Assembly: GCA_946413265.1 (NCBI GenBank)
Contig: CAMKJU010000004.1
Span: 1-64,000, forward strand
Origin: an uncultured Lentisphaerota bacterium
GTDB taxonomy: Bacteria > Verrucomicrobiota > Kiritimatiellia > RFP12 > UBA1067
Direction of reading: 5' to 3'
DNA: 64,000 nucleotides
In this document: one piece after another, positions 17,800 to 26,362 of the stretch
Position numbering within the stretch: position 1 is the first letter of the stretch
Layout: every line of letters starts with the position of its first letter
Program-made: the position numbers and the translations under genes
The notes under the pieces: generated by a model
The model's input: only the letters and a program-made list of their open reading frames with translations
The model's database searches: none
What the model was told of the DNA's origin: nothing

Positions 17800-17853
17800 T
17801 ACCACCTATCCGAGCAGGAGCAGAATTTCATCCCTAATAAAGGAAGAAGAAAC

Positions 17854-18333
17854 ATGAGCAAAGAGTTAGAGAAGATGACGCCCGAGCTGCGGGCGTTCAT
17901 CGAGGAGTGGAAGGCCAAACCAGGCAACCTGATCATGGTGCTGCACCGTGTGCAGCAGACCTACGGCTACATTCCCCGCGAAATCGCCATCGAGACGAGC
18001 GAGATCCTGGGCGTGCCGCTGGCCAAGATCTACGGCGTCATCACGTTCTACAACTTCTTCCGCCTGCGGAAGGCCGGGAAGTACAACATCCAGGTGTGTC
18101 TCGGCACGGCGTGCTACCTGCGTGGCGGCGACGACGTGCTCAAGGAGTTCGAGAAGCAGCTGGGCGTGGGCCTGAACGCGACGACCCCGGACGGCATGTT
18201 CTCCGTGGAGGCGGTGCGCTGCCTCGGCTGCTGTGGCCTCGCGCCGGTGGCGGTCGTGAACGGCGAGGTCCATGGCAAGCTCTCGACGAAGGACGTCGAG
18301 AACATCATTGCGAAGTACTGTGCTGAAGGCTGA
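17854..18333 (+). CDS. hndA: NuoE-like [2Fe-2S] subunit of an NAD(P)-dependent hydrogenase (HndA/HydC type)
   Basis: This 159-aa thioredoxin-fold ferredoxin carries one [2Fe-2S] cluster and feeds electrons between the flavin subunit and the hydrogenase. It has the NuoE layout: an N-terminal helical domain (VLHRVQQTYGYIP, then VPLAKIYGVITFYNFF), then cluster Cys82 and Cys87 (CLGTAC) and Cys123 and Cys127 (CLGCC). The length matches NuoE/HndA (about 160 aa). It is the first gene of a four-gene operon in the order of the Hnd hydrogenases, with an AAGGAAG ribosome site and a 13-nt gap to the next gene. Confidence 0.95.
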   Translation: MSKELEKMTPELRAFIEEWKAKPGNLIMVLHRVQQTYGYIPREIAIETSEILGVPLAKIYGVITFYNFFRLRKAGKYNIQVCLGTACYLRGGDDVLKEFEKQLGVGLNATTPDGMFSVEAVRCLGCCGLAPVAVVNGEVHGKLSTKDVENIIAKYCAEG

Positions 18334-18346
18334 AAGGAATAAGAAA

Positions 18347-18742
18347 ATGGCAAAGTTGACATTGGCAGACCTGCGCAAGATGCGCGAGGAGAAGCAGCAG
18401 GCGATGGAAATGCGCGACGCGTCCAACAAGGACGTGCAGGTGATCGTGGGCATGGGCACGTGCGGCATCGCCGCCGGCGCCAAGGACACGTTCACGGCGC
18501 TCGTGAACACGATCAACGAGAAGGGCCTCACGAACGTCCTCATCCGCCAGACGGGCTGCATGGGCCTGTGCCACTCGGAGCCGACCGTCGAGGTCGTCGT
18601 CCCGGGCATGCCCACGGTGATCTACGGCAACGTGGACGCGGCGACGGCGAAGGACGTGGTCGAGAAGCACATCGTCGGCCACCAGCTGATCGACGACAAG
18701 ATCCTCGACCGTCCGTCGATCGACATCATCAAGAACGCCTAA
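18347..18742 (+). CDS. hndB: HndB-like (2Fe-2S) ferredoxin-domain protein
   Basis: A 131-aa thioredoxin-like ferredoxin subunit. The start ATG at 18347 has an AAAGGAA ribosome site; longer in-frame versions would overlap hndA and lack one. Cluster ligands are visible in GMGTCGIAAGA and RQTGCMGLCHSEP, giving Cys-x(n)-Cys-x3-Cys spacing as in the HndB/thioredoxin-like [2Fe-2S] group. It sits between the NuoE-like and NuoF-like subunits exactly as in NADP-reducing hydrogenase operons. Its precise role in electron transfer is less well known than those of the other subunits. Confidence 0.9.
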   Translation: MAKLTLADLRKMREEKQQAMEMRDASNKDVQVIVGMGTCGIAAGAKDTFTALVNTINEKGLTNVLIRQTGCMGLCHSEPTVEVVVPGMPTVIYGNVDAATAKDVVEKHIVGHQLIDDKILDRPSIDIIKNA

Positions 18743-18753
18743 GGAGTACAGCA

Positions 18754-20541
18754 ATGGCATACGAATCATACGTTCTTGTGTGCGGCGGCACGGCGTGCTG
18801 CTCGGGCGGCGGCACGACCGTCGTCGAGGAGTTCAAGAAGGAACTCGAGGCCGCCGGCCTCAAGGACAAGGTGCAGGTGGTCGTGACGGGCTGCCTCGGG
18901 TTCTGTGAGCAGGGCCCGATCGTGAAGATCCTCCCGCAAGGCACGTTCTACGTGCAGGTGAAGGCCGAGGACGTGAAGGAAATCGTGGCGGAGCACCTGG
19001 TGAAAGGCCGCGTGGTGCAGCGTCTGTGCTACGACCCCGAGCAGGCGAAGAAGCTCGTCGCCGAGGCGAACATCCCGTTCTACCAGAAGCAGTACCGCAT
19101 CGTGCTGCGCAACTGCGGCATCATCGATCCGGAGAAGATCGAGGACTACATCGCGCGCGACGGCTACAAGGCCATCGAGAAGGTGCTCTTCGAGATGACG
19201 CCGGAGCAGGTGGTCGAGGAAATCCTGAAGTCCGGCCTGCGCGGCCGCGGCGGCGCGGGCTTCCCCACCGGCATGAAGTGGAAGTTCGCCCAGCAGCAGC
19301 CGAAGGGCCAGAAGTACATGGTCTGCAACGCCGACGAGGGCGACCCCGGCGCGTACATGGACCGCTCCACGCTGGAAGGCGATCCCCACTCCATCCTCGA
19401 GGCCATGACGATCGCCGGCTACGCGATCGGCGCCTCGAAGGGCTTCATCTACATCCGCGCGGAATACCCGCTCGCCATCGAACGCCTCCAGATCGCCATC
19501 AAGCAGGCGCATGAGCTGGGCCTCCTCGGCGAGGACATCCTTGGATCGGGCTTCTCGTTCGACATCGAGCTCCGCTTCGGCGCGGGCGCGTTCGTGTGCG
19601 GCGAGGAAACGGCGCTCCTCCAGTCCATCGAGGGCAACCGCGGCATGCCGAAGCCGCGTCCGCCGTTCCCGGCCGTGAAGGGCCTCTGGGGACGTCCCAC
19701 GGTGATCAACAACGTCGAGACGCTCGCGAACATCCCCGTCATCATCAACAAGGGCGCCGACTGGTTCAACAAGATCGGCACCGCGACGACGAAGGGCACG
19801 AAGGTGTTCGCGCTCACGGGCAAGGTGAACAACTCGGGCCTCATCGAGGTGCCGATGGGCACGACGCTCCGCGAGATCATCTTCGACATCGGCGGCGGCA
19901 TCCGCGGTGGCCACCAGTTCAAGGCGGCCCAGACGGGCGGTCCCTCCGGCGGCATCATCCCGCCCCAGTTCCTCGACACGCCGATCGACTACGAGTCGCT
20001 CGCGAAGATCGGCTCGATCATGGGTTCCGGCGGCCTGATCGTCATGGACGAGACGGACTGCGTGGTTGACGTGGCCCGCTTCTACCTCGACTTCACGGTG
20101 GACGAGAGCTGCGGCAAGTGCGCGCCGTGCCGCATCGGCGGGCGCAAGCTCCTCAACTACCTCAAGAAGATCACCGACGGACGCGGCACCGAGCAGGACA
20201 TCAAGGACATGCAGGCCATCTGCGACGCGATGAACAAGGCGTCGCTCTGCGGCCTCGGCCAGACGGCCTCGAACCCGGTGCGCTCCACGCTCCGCTACTT
20301 CATGGACGAGTACATGGAGCACATCAACGACAAGAAGTGCCGTGCCGGCAAGTGCACGAAGCTCATCCAGTACAAGATCGACCCGGCCAAGTGCAAGGGC
20401 TGCACGCTCTGCGCGCGCAAGTGCCCGGCGAACGCGATCACGGGCACGGTGAAGCAGCCGCACGTGATCGACCCGGCGAAGTGCATCAAGTGCGGCCAGT
20501 GCGAGCTGAACTGCAAGTTCGGCGCGATTAGCCACGGGTGA
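18754..20541 (+). CDS. hndC: NuoF-like FMN/NAD(P)H-binding subunit of the hydrogenase (HndC/HydB type)
   Basis: This 595-aa subunit oxidises or reduces NAD(P)(H) through FMN. The start is ATG at 18754, 9 nt after an AAGGAG. Domain order: N-terminal [2Fe-2S] thioredoxin-like domain (CGGTACCSGGG, CLGFCEQGP), the NuoF core with RGRGGAGFPTGMKW and NADEGDPGAYMDR (FMN/NADH sites), SLBB-like region, [4Fe-4S] motif ESCGKCAPCRIG, and a C-terminal two-[4Fe-4S] ferredoxin (CKGCTLCARKCP, CIKCGQCELNC). This full layout matches the HydB subunit of electron-bifurcating and NAD(P)-linked [FeFe]-hydrogenases. Bifurcation cannot be told from simple NAD(P)H use by sequence alone. Confidence 0.95.
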   Translation: MAYESYVLVCGGTACCSGGGTTVVEEFKKELEAAGLKDKVQVVVTGCLGFCEQGPIVKILPQGTFYVQVKAEDVKEIVAEHLVKGRVVQRLCYDPEQAKKLVAEANIPFYQKQYRIVLRNCGIIDPEKIEDYIARDGYKAIEKVLFEMTPEQVVEEILKSGLRGRGGAGFPTGMKWKFAQQQPKGQKYMVCNADEGDPGAYMDRSTLEGDPHSILEAMTIAGYAIGASKGFIYIRAEYPLAIERLQIAIKQAHELGLLGEDILGSGFSFDIELRFGAGAFVCGEETALLQSIEGNRGMPKPRPPFPAVKGLWGRPTVINNVETLANIPVIINKGADWFNKIGTATTKGTKVFALTGKVNNSGLIEVPMGTTLREIIFDIGGGIRGGHQFKAAQTGGPSGGIIPPQFLDTPIDYESLAKIGSIMGSGGLIVMDETDCVVDVARFYLDFTVDESCGKCAPCRIGGRKLLNYLKKITDGRGTEQDIKDMQAICDAMNKASLCGLGQTASNPVRSTLRYFMDEYMEHINDKKCRAGKCTKLIQYKIDPAKCKGCTLCARKCPANAITGTVKQPHVIDPAKCIKCGQCELNCKFGAISHG

Positions 20542-20547
20542 GGTGCG

Positions 20548-20600
20548 ATCTAGAGGTTCTAGAAAACCTAGAACTTCTAGAACATCTAGCAAATCTAGAA
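20548..20600 (+). repeat. Period-9 CTAGAACTT array upstream of hydA
   Basis: About six units of 9-10 nt (TCTAGAGGT, CTAGAACTT, CTAGAACAT, CTAGCAAAT, CTAGAAAGA) fill the hndC-hydA spacer and run into the GAAAGG ribosome site at 20602-20607. Same family as 7578-7603. Self-complementary units could fold into small stems. Confidence 0.8.
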
Positions 20601-20616
20601 AGAAAGGCTTACAGCA

Positions 20617-22431
20617 ATGGAAACTGAAATGATCACCCTTGAAATCAACGGCAAGACCGTTGAGGTTCCGAAGGGCACCTCGATCCTGAACGCGGCGAAG
20701 GCCGCGCACATCAAGATCCCCACGCTCTGCTACCACCCCGATCTCCGGGCGGGTGCGAGCTGCGGCATCTGCGTGGTGCGCCAGCTCGTCCCGAGCCGCA
20801 ACCCCGCCGACAACGGCAAGCTCGTGCCGAGCCCGAAGCTGCTCCGCGCGTGCTGCACGGAGGCGACGGCGGGCATGCACATCGTCACGCACGATCCCGA
20901 CATCGTGCAGGTGCGCAAGACCGTGCTCGAGCTCATCCTCGCGAACCACCCGAACGACTGCTTGCAGTGCCCGCGATCGGGCCGCTGCGAGCTCCAGAGC
21001 CTCGCGGCCGACTTCGGCATCCGCGAGAACCCGTTCCCGAAGGAAGTGCTCCACCACGAGCCCGATACGTCCACGCCGTCGATCGTCCTCTACCCGGACA
21101 AGTGCATCAAGTGCGGACGCTGCGCGGAAGTCTGCCAGGAAATGCAGAACGTGTGGGCGCTCGAGTTCATCGGCCGCGGCGAGAAGACCGTGATGCAGCC
21201 CGCCGCCGGCGTGCCGCTCGCGGAGTCGCCCTGCATCAAGTGCGGACAGTGCTCCGCGCACTGCCCCGTGGGCGCGATCTACGAGAACGACGAGACGGCG
21301 AAGGTGTGGGCCGCGCTTCAGGACCCGGAGAAGACCTGCCTCGTGCAGATCGCCCCGGCCGTGCGCGTTGCGGTGGGCGAGGCTTTCGGCATGAAGCCGG
21401 GCGAACTCACCACGGGCAAGATCTACGCGGCCCTGCGCATGATCGGCTTCGACAAGGTGTTCGACACGAACTTCTCCGCCGATGTCACGATCATGGAGGA
21501 AGGCACGGAGTTCATCAAGCGCTTCACCGAGGGCGGCACGCTGCCGCTTCTCACGAGCTGCTGCCCGGCGTGGACCGACTGGATGGAGAAGTACGCCCCC
21601 GACTTCACGGAGAACTTCTCGTCCGCCAAGTCCCCGCAGCAGATGCTCTCCGCGCTCGCCAAGAGCTACTGGGCCGACAAGAACGGCGTCGATCCCAAGA
21701 AGATCCACATGACCTCGATCATGCCCTGCACGGCGAAGAAGTACGAGATCAGCCGCGACGAGAACATGTCCGCCACCGGCCAGCAGGACACGGACGTCGT
21801 GCTCACCACGCGCGAACTCGCCCGCATGATCAAGGCGGCCGGCATCGACTTCAACGACCTCCCCGAGGAGAAAGCCGATGACCTGCTCGGCGCCTACACG
21901 GGCGCGGGCACGATCTTCGGCGTGACGGGCGGCGTGATGGAGGCGGCCCTCCGCACGGCGTACTGCCTGATCACCGGCGAGGCGCAGCCCCCGAGCATCG
22001 ACTTCCAGGCGGTGCGTGGCATGGACGGCGTCAAGACCGCGACGATCGACATCAAGGGCACGAAGGTGAACATCGCCGTCGCGCACCAGATGGGCAACGT
22101 GGAGAAGATCATCAACGAGATCCGCGAAGACCGCAGGAACGGCGTCAAGCCGCGCTACGACTTCATCGAGGTGATGGCGTGCCGCGGCGGCTGCATCGGC
22201 GGCGGCGGCCAGCCCTGCCTCGCGACGGACGAGGTCCGCGCGCAGCGTACGGCCGGCATCTACACGGACGACGAGAAGTGCACGCTCCGCATGAGCCACC
22301 TCAACCCCGAGGTCACGGCCCTCTACAAGGACTACCTCGACGGCAAGACCGGCGCGCAGGGCGGCGAGAAGGCCCACCACCTCCTCCATACGAAGTACCA
22401 CAAGCGCGACGTCTACCACTTCGAGGCTTAA
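20617..22431 (+). CDS. hndD: [FeFe]-hydrogenase catalytic subunit, NAD(P)-linked type
   Basis: Reversible H2 formation at the H-cluster (604 aa, cytoplasmic). The N-terminus has a [2Fe-2S] ferredoxin domain (LCYHPDLRAGASCGICVV, then RACCTEA), a His/Cys [4Fe-4S] motif (HPNDCLQCPRSGRCELQ) and a two-[4Fe-4S] ferredoxin (CIKCGRCAEVC, CIKCGQCSAHCP). H-cluster signatures L1 TSCCPAW (Cys315), L2 MPCTAKKYE (Cys371) and L3 ACRGGCIGGGGQP (Cys522, Cys526) are all intact. A small-subunit-like C-terminus completes the M3-type layout. ATG at 20617 is 9 nt from GAAAGG; a second ATG at 20629 is possible. The maturases HydE, HydF and HydG are not in this window and must be elsewhere if the enzyme is active. 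Confidence 0.97.
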   Translation: METEMITLEINGKTVEVPKGTSILNAAKAAHIKIPTLCYHPDLRAGASCGICVVRQLVPSRNPADNGKLVPSPKLLRACCTEATAGMHIVTHDPDIVQVRKTVLELILANHPNDCLQCPRSGRCELQSLAADFGIRENPFPKEVLHHEPDTSTPSIVLYPDKCIKCGRCAEVCQEMQNVWALEFIGRGEKTVMQPAAGVPLAESPCIKCGQCSAHCPVGAIYENDETAKVWAALQDPEKTCLVQIAPAVRVAVGEAFGMKPGELTTGKIYAALRMIGFDKVFDTNFSADVTIMEEGTEFIKRFTEGGTLPLLTSCCPAWTDWMEKYAPDFTENFSSAKSPQQMLSALAKSYWADKNGVDPKKIHMTSIMPCTAKKYEISRDENMSATGQQDTDVVLTTRELARMIKAAGIDFNDLPEEKADDLLGAYTGAGTIFGVTGGVMEAALRTAYCLITGEAQPPSIDFQAVRGMDGVKTATIDIKGTKVNIAVAHQMGNVEKIINEIREDRRNGVKPRYDFIEVMACRGGCIGGGGQPCLATDEVRAQRTAGIYTDDEKCTLRMSHLNPEVTALYKDYLDGKTGAQGGEKAHHLLHTKYHKRDVYHFEA

Positions 22432-22456
22432 TCCCCGAAGCCTACGAAGTAATACG

Positions 22457-22486
22457 AAAACCCCGCCGACTACGGCGGGGTTTTTG
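22457..22486 (+). terminator. Strong intrinsic terminator of the hydrogenase operon
   Basis: CCCCGCCG (22461-22468) and CGGCGGGG (22473-22480) form a perfect 8-bp stem with loop ACTA, preceded by four A and followed by five T. This is a textbook Rho-independent terminator, possibly bidirectional. Confidence 0.93.
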
Positions 22487-22526
22487 TTTATCGGCCATTA
22501 CAGCGGTTGCGCCGATGGGGCGGAAA

Positions 22527-22542
22527 TGATATACTTCCCGCC
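22527..22542 (+). promoter_or_regulatory. Leaderless-type promoter of lpxL
   Basis: TGA-TATACT (hexamer 22530-22535), then exactly 7 nt (TCCCGCC), then ATG at 22543. No Shine-Dalgarno is present. Confidence 0.55.
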
Positions 22543-23367
22543 ATGAATTTTCTGGACAGAAAAGCCTATGGTTTCGGCAGCGCATTCGCGCGGGCCATTT
22601 TCTGGCTTTTCCCGCGCAGGAAGCGCATCGCGGTGGAGAACATCCTCAAGGCGGGCATCACCGACGACCCCAAGGAGGCGCTGCGCATCGCGCGCGTGAG
22701 CTGGGGGCACCTCGCGGGACACGTCTGCGAGGCGCTGCGCGTTCCGCATGTGATCACGCGCGAGAACTGGCGCGAGCACCTGGACGTCTCGGAGGGCCAT
22801 CCCGACGCGGTGCGTCTGCTCCTGGAGGAGACCGACACACCCATTATTCTTGTGAGCGCGCACCACGGCGTGTGGGAGGCGGCCACGAACCTCCTCTCCT
22901 TCGCGCGTCCGATGATCGCCATCGCCCGCGTGATGAACAACAAGCTCGTCGCGAACTGGATGAAGAACCACCACTTCCGCGGCCCCGTGACGATCATCGA
23001 CAAGAACCACGGCTTTACCCCAGAGATCCTGCGCAAGTGGGTGGAGGACCGAGCGGCGATGACGATCCTAATGGACCAGCATACGTCGAAAGGCCTGCCC
23101 CTTACGTTCCTCGGGCGTCCGGCCAGGACCTTCTCGTCCGCCGCGCGTCTCGCGATCCGCACGGGCTATCCCGTTGTGGTGGGGTCCTTCGTCCGTGTGG
23201 CCCCCTACCACTACCGCCTCGTGGGCGGTCCGCCCATCCGCTTCCCCAAGGACGCCGACCGCGCCGCCGTCACCCAGCTTCTCAACGACCGCCTCGGCGA
23301 GGCGATCCGCAAATACCCCGAACAGTATCTCTGGGCCCACCGTCGGTGGAGGGAAAAGGGCAAGTAA
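22543..23367 (+). CDS. Lipid A biosynthesis acyltransferase (LpxL/HtrB family)
   Basis: This 274-aa enzyme adds a secondary acyl chain to the lipid A precursor from acyl-ACP at the inner membrane. The catalytic HX4(D/E) motif is HHGVWE, about residue 105-112, followed by NNKLVANWM, the Asp/His motif MDQHTSKGLPLTFLG and a Pro-rich GGPPIRFP strand, all typical of the LpxL/LpxM fold. The N-terminal segment FGSAFARAIFWLFPRRKRIA is a weak membrane-binding helix. ATG at 22543 fits the family start and the promoter; an ATG at 22507 would add 12 residues from the promoter region. It shows that the organism makes an acylated lipid A outer membrane. Confidence 0.92.
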   Translation: MNFLDRKAYGFGSAFARAIFWLFPRRKRIAVENILKAGITDDPKEALRIARVSWGHLAGHVCEALRVPHVITRENWREHLDVSEGHPDAVRLLLEETDTPIILVSAHHGVWEAATNLLSFARPMIAIARVMNNKLVANWMKNHHFRGPVTIIDKNHGFTPEILRKWVEDRAAMTILMDQHTSKGLPLTFLGRPARTFSSAARLAIRTGYPVVVGSFVRVAPYHYRLVGGPPIRFPKDADRAAVTQLLNDRLGEAIRKYPEQYLWAHRRWREKGK

Positions 23368-23368
23368 A

Positions 23369-23415
23369 CTACCAACTACCATCCACCAACTACCATCTAC
23401 CAACTACCAACTACG
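23369..23415 (+). repeat. Period-7 CTACCAA/CTACCAT array
   Basis: Seven heptamers (CTACCAA, CTACCAT, CCACCAA and variants) occupy the whole spacer between lpxL and the Mrp gene, ending in CTACGAGG, which supplies the GAGG ribosome site at 23414-23418. It has the same position and period as the GTGTAAA array before tsf. Confidence 0.85.
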
Positions 23416-23423
23416 AGGAAAAA

Positions 23424-24254
23424 ATGTCTGATTGCAATCATGACTGCGCATCCTGCGCGTCGAAGAAAGACGGAACATGCAACGGCGAGAAGCCGGCCGG
23501 ATTCGCCGCGCCGGCGAACGCGCGCTCGCACGTGGCGCGCGTAATCGCGGTTATGAGCGGTAAGGGCGGCGTGGGGAAGAGCCTCGTGACGGAACTTCTC
23601 GCCGTACAGGCGCAGAAACGCGGACTCAAGGTGGCCGTGCTGGACGCGGACATCACGGGCCCGTCTATCCCCACCGCCTTCGGCGTGAAGGACCGGGCGA
23701 CGTCAGACGGCGAGGGCATCCTGCCGTGCCGGAGCGAAAGCGGCATCGCGCTCATGAGCCTGAACTTCCTCGTGGAGAACCCCGCCGATCCCGTCGTGTG
23801 GCGCGGCCCCGTCATCGCAGGCGCCGTGAAGCAGTTTTGGAGCGACGTCGCGTGGGGCGACGTGGACGTGATGTTCGTGGACCTGCCGCCGGGGACGGGC
23901 GACGTGCCGCTCACCGTGTTCCAGAGCCTGCCCGTCACGGGTGCGGTGGTGGTGACCTCGCCGCAGGACCTCGTCTCGCTCATCGTCGAAAAGGCCGTAC
24001 GCATGGCCGGGATGATGGACGTTCCGGTGCTCGGCCTCGTGGAGAACATGAGCGTGTTCCGCTGTCCAGACTGCGGCGCGGAACACCGCATCTTCGGTCC
24101 GAGCCGCGCGGGCGAGCTCGCGTCCCGCCACGGTATCGCCGCCGTCGCCTCGCTGCCGATCGACCCGGAATACGCCAAGGCCGTAGACCTCGGCGCCGTC
24201 GAGAAGCTCGACGCGCCGTCCCTCGACGTGATCCTCGACGCCGTCCTCGCCTAA
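23424..24254 (+). CDS. Mrp/NBP35-family ATP-binding iron-sulfur carrier
   Basis: P-loop ATPase of 276 aa that carries and inserts [4Fe-4S] clusters. Start ATG at 23424, preceded by GAGG. The deviant Walker A is GKGGVGKS (residues 46-53), Walker B-like region is VMFVDLPPGTGDVPLT, and the family CxxC is FRCPDCGAEH, the cluster site at the dimer interface. The N-terminus has an extra Cys cluster (C4, C8, C11, C19: C-x3-C-x2-C-x7-C) resembling NBP35 and absent from plain Mrp. Lying downstream of a heavily Fe-S-dependent hydrogenase operon, it may help load those clusters, although the terminator at 22457 separates the transcripts. Confidence 0.92.
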   Translation: MSDCNHDCASCASKKDGTCNGEKPAGFAAPANARSHVARVIAVMSGKGGVGKSLVTELLAVQAQKRGLKVAVLDADITGPSIPTAFGVKDRATSDGEGILPCRSESGIALMSLNFLVENPADPVVWRGPVIAGAVKQFWSDVAWGDVDVMFVDLPPGTGDVPLTVFQSLPVTGAVVVTSPQDLVSLIVEKAVRMAGMMDVPVLGLVENMSVFRCPDCGAEHRIFGPSRAGELASRHGIAAVASLPIDPEYAKAVDLGAVEKLDAPSLDVILDAVLA

Positions 24255-24339
24255 CGCCACACGGCGGCGAGTGTCTGTTGAGCGAAGAGGTTTGAGTTAG
24301 GATGCGGCACCGATTCAACGGAAAGGTTTAGTAAGTGCC

Positions 24340-26208
24340 ATGAAGAAGACAGCAATTGCGATATGCTTGACATTTGCCGCCATGGCGGTTGCGGCAAATC
24401 CGAAAAATGGAAATGGAATACCCGCGGCGGCGCGGCCCGAAATCGCACGCGCCGTGGAAGAGGCCGCGAAGCGTCCGCACCCCAGGCTTTTCGCGGATGC
24501 GCGCGGTTTCGCGGCGCTGAAGGCACGGCTCGGCAAAGAGGAGCTTCTCACGGCAGGCGCGGAGTTCATCCGCGCGACGGCGGACCCGATTCTCAGTGCG
24601 AAGCCCTGCGAGCGTATCAAGGAGGGGAAACGCCTCTTGGGCGTGAGCCGCACCGCGCTCTACCGCATCAACACCCTCGCGCTCGCCTACCGCCTCTACG
24701 GCAACAAGGCGCACCTCGACCGCGCCATCGCCGAAATGCGCGCCGTGTGCGCGTTCTCGGACTGGAATCCGTCGCACTTCCTCGACGTCGGCGAGATGAC
24801 GCTTGCCGTCGCGATCGGCTACGATTGGCTCTACAATGACATGGACGAGGCCGTGCGCAAGGAGATCGCCGCTGGACTCCGCCGCTGCGGACTCGAAGCC
24901 TCGCGCCAGCCGTTGTGGTGGATTCGCGCGCACAACAATTGGGGGCAGGTTTGCCACGCAGGCATCCTCGCAGGCGCGCTCGCGCTCGCCGAGGAGAATC
25001 CCACCGAGACGGCGTGCTTTGTCCAGCGCTGCATCGACAAGCTGCCGATATCAATGAAAGCGCTCGCCCCGAACGGGAACTACCCAGAAGGTCCTGGCTA
25101 CTGGAGCTACGGTCTTGAGTTCAACGTCGTCGCTATGGCGCTTCTGGAGGGGACGCTCGGAAGCGACTTCGGCCTTGCGTCCATGCCGGGTTTCGCCGAG
25201 ACGGGCGCGTACCTAGATCTCGTTACCGGGCCGAGCGGCGAGGTGTTCAACTATGCGGATGGCGGGGCGGGACGCGGAACGTGCTATGCGACATGGTGGT
25301 TCGCGAAGCGCTTCAACCGGCCAGACATCCTTCCCTACTTCGAGCTTGGCGCATACCGCCGCTACGTTGCCACACGGCGTCCTTCCCCACGTCGTTTCCG
25401 CGGCAACAGGATGTTCCCCCTCGCGCTCTTCTGGGTGCAGGATGTTCCATCGGGGTTGAAGCCGAAGGCATCGCTCGTGTGGGACGCTAAGGGGCCAGTG
25501 CCAATCACGATCCAGCGTTCGAGCTGGGACGATGAAAAGGCGATGTTCGTGGGGCTGAAGGGCGGGTCGCCGTCTGGTCCGCACGGACACATGGACGGCG
25601 GGTCGTTCGTGCTTGAGAGCGAGAAGGTGCGCTGGGCGGTGGACATCGGCGCGGAGCCGTACCACAGGATCGAGGCCATGGGGATGAACCTCTGGAGCAA
25701 TGCGCAGAATTCAGACCGCTGGACGCTGTTCCGCCTCGGAACCTGGGCCCACAACGTGCCGATGATCGACGGCTGCCAGCAGTGGGTGAAGGGAAGCGCG
25801 AAGGTGACGGAGGTGAAACGCGACGGCGCGGCGTCCGCGGTGACGCTCGACCTCTCGTCGCTCTACACTAACGCGACGTCGGTCGTCCGGCGCGGCGAGA
25901 TGTCGGCGTCGGGGCGCAGCTACACGCTGCGCGATACATTCGCGGGCGTGAGGCCGGGCGGAAAGATCCGCTGGGCGATGATGACGCGCGCCGAGCCGAC
26001 CATCGAAGGGGACAAGGTGACGCTTCGTCAGGCAGGAAAGACGATCACGCTCGTCCAGTGCGGGGCGCAGAAGGGCGCTTGGTCCATCGGCGACGGACAA
26101 GGCCCGAATAAATGGGACTCCCCCAACCCTGGTTGCCGCCAGCTGATGTTCACCGTTCCCGCACCCGCCGATGGTACAGCCGAAATTGCAGTCAATTTCA
26201 GTTTCTGA
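24340..26208 (+). CDS. Secreted heparinase II/III-like polysaccharide lyase
   Basis: A 622-aa exported enzyme with signal peptide MKKTAIAICLTFAAMAVAA. An alpha/alpha-toroid N-terminal region (about 30-370) contains WWIRAHNNWGQVCHAG and APNGNYPEGPGYWSYG, typical of heparinase II/III and alginate-lyase-like toroids. A beta-sandwich follows with the Heparinase_II_III signature SGPHGHMDGGSFVLE at about 415-428, which in relatives carries the metal or catalytic His. Substrate is probably an acidic polysaccharide such as a glycosaminoglycan or uronate polymer; the sequence alone does not say which. An AAAGG lies 15 nt upstream of the ATG. It appears to be a single gene, with the following spacer carrying its own promoter. 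Confidence 0.85.
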   Translation: MKKTAIAICLTFAAMAVAANPKNGNGIPAAARPEIARAVEEAAKRPHPRLFADARGFAALKARLGKEELLTAGAEFIRATADPILSAKPCERIKEGKRLLGVSRTALYRINTLALAYRLYGNKAHLDRAIAEMRAVCAFSDWNPSHFLDVGEMTLAVAIGYDWLYNDMDEAVRKEIAAGLRRCGLEASRQPLWWIRAHNNWGQVCHAGILAGALALAEENPTETACFVQRCIDKLPISMKALAPNGNYPEGPGYWSYGLEFNVVAMALLEGTLGSDFGLASMPGFAETGAYLDLVTGPSGEVFNYADGGAGRGTCYATWWFAKRFNRPDILPYFELGAYRRYVATRRPSPRRFRGNRMFPLALFWVQDVPSGLKPKASLVWDAKGPVPITIQRSSWDDEKAMFVGLKGGSPSGPHGHMDGGSFVLESEKVRWAVDIGAEPYHRIEAMGMNLWSNAQNSDRWTLFRLGTWAHNVPMIDGCQQWVKGSAKVTEVKRDGAASAVTLDLSSLYTNATSVVRRGEMSASGRSYTLRDTFAGVRPGGKIRWAMMTRAEPTIEGDKVTLRQAGKTITLVQCGAQKGAWSIGDGQGPNKWDSPNPGCRQLMFTVPAPADGTAEIAVNFSF

Positions 26209-26362
26209 GTAAGGGGTAGTCAATAGTTGAAAGTCTCACGCAGAGGCGCAGAGGGGCAGAGAGCGCAGAGAAAGCTCGCACCATCCGAGTGTGAAACATG
26301 TGAAAATATGGTGACTTTTTGGCTTGCGCTTGGGGGCGGGGTTTTGGTATCATACGCGCAGA
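26209..26362 (+). promoter_or_regulatory. Spacer with CGCAGAGG repeat and extended -10 promoter
   Basis: Positions 26229-26270 hold CGCAGAGGCGCAGAGG-type units, a short repeat that I recall as dispersed in several bacterial phyla. Further on, TTTTGG-TATCAT (hexamer 26348-26353) is an extended -10 box lying 9 nt before the ATG of a small ORF at 26363 and 295 nt before the giant surface protein. It is the best promoter candidate for that protein. Confidence 0.45.

Noticed and set aside
18766-22419. A minus-strand open frame of 1217 codons opposite hndC and hndD
   Set aside because: It mirrors two hydrogenase genes with all cluster ligands. Long antisense frames are expected where third positions are mostly G or C.
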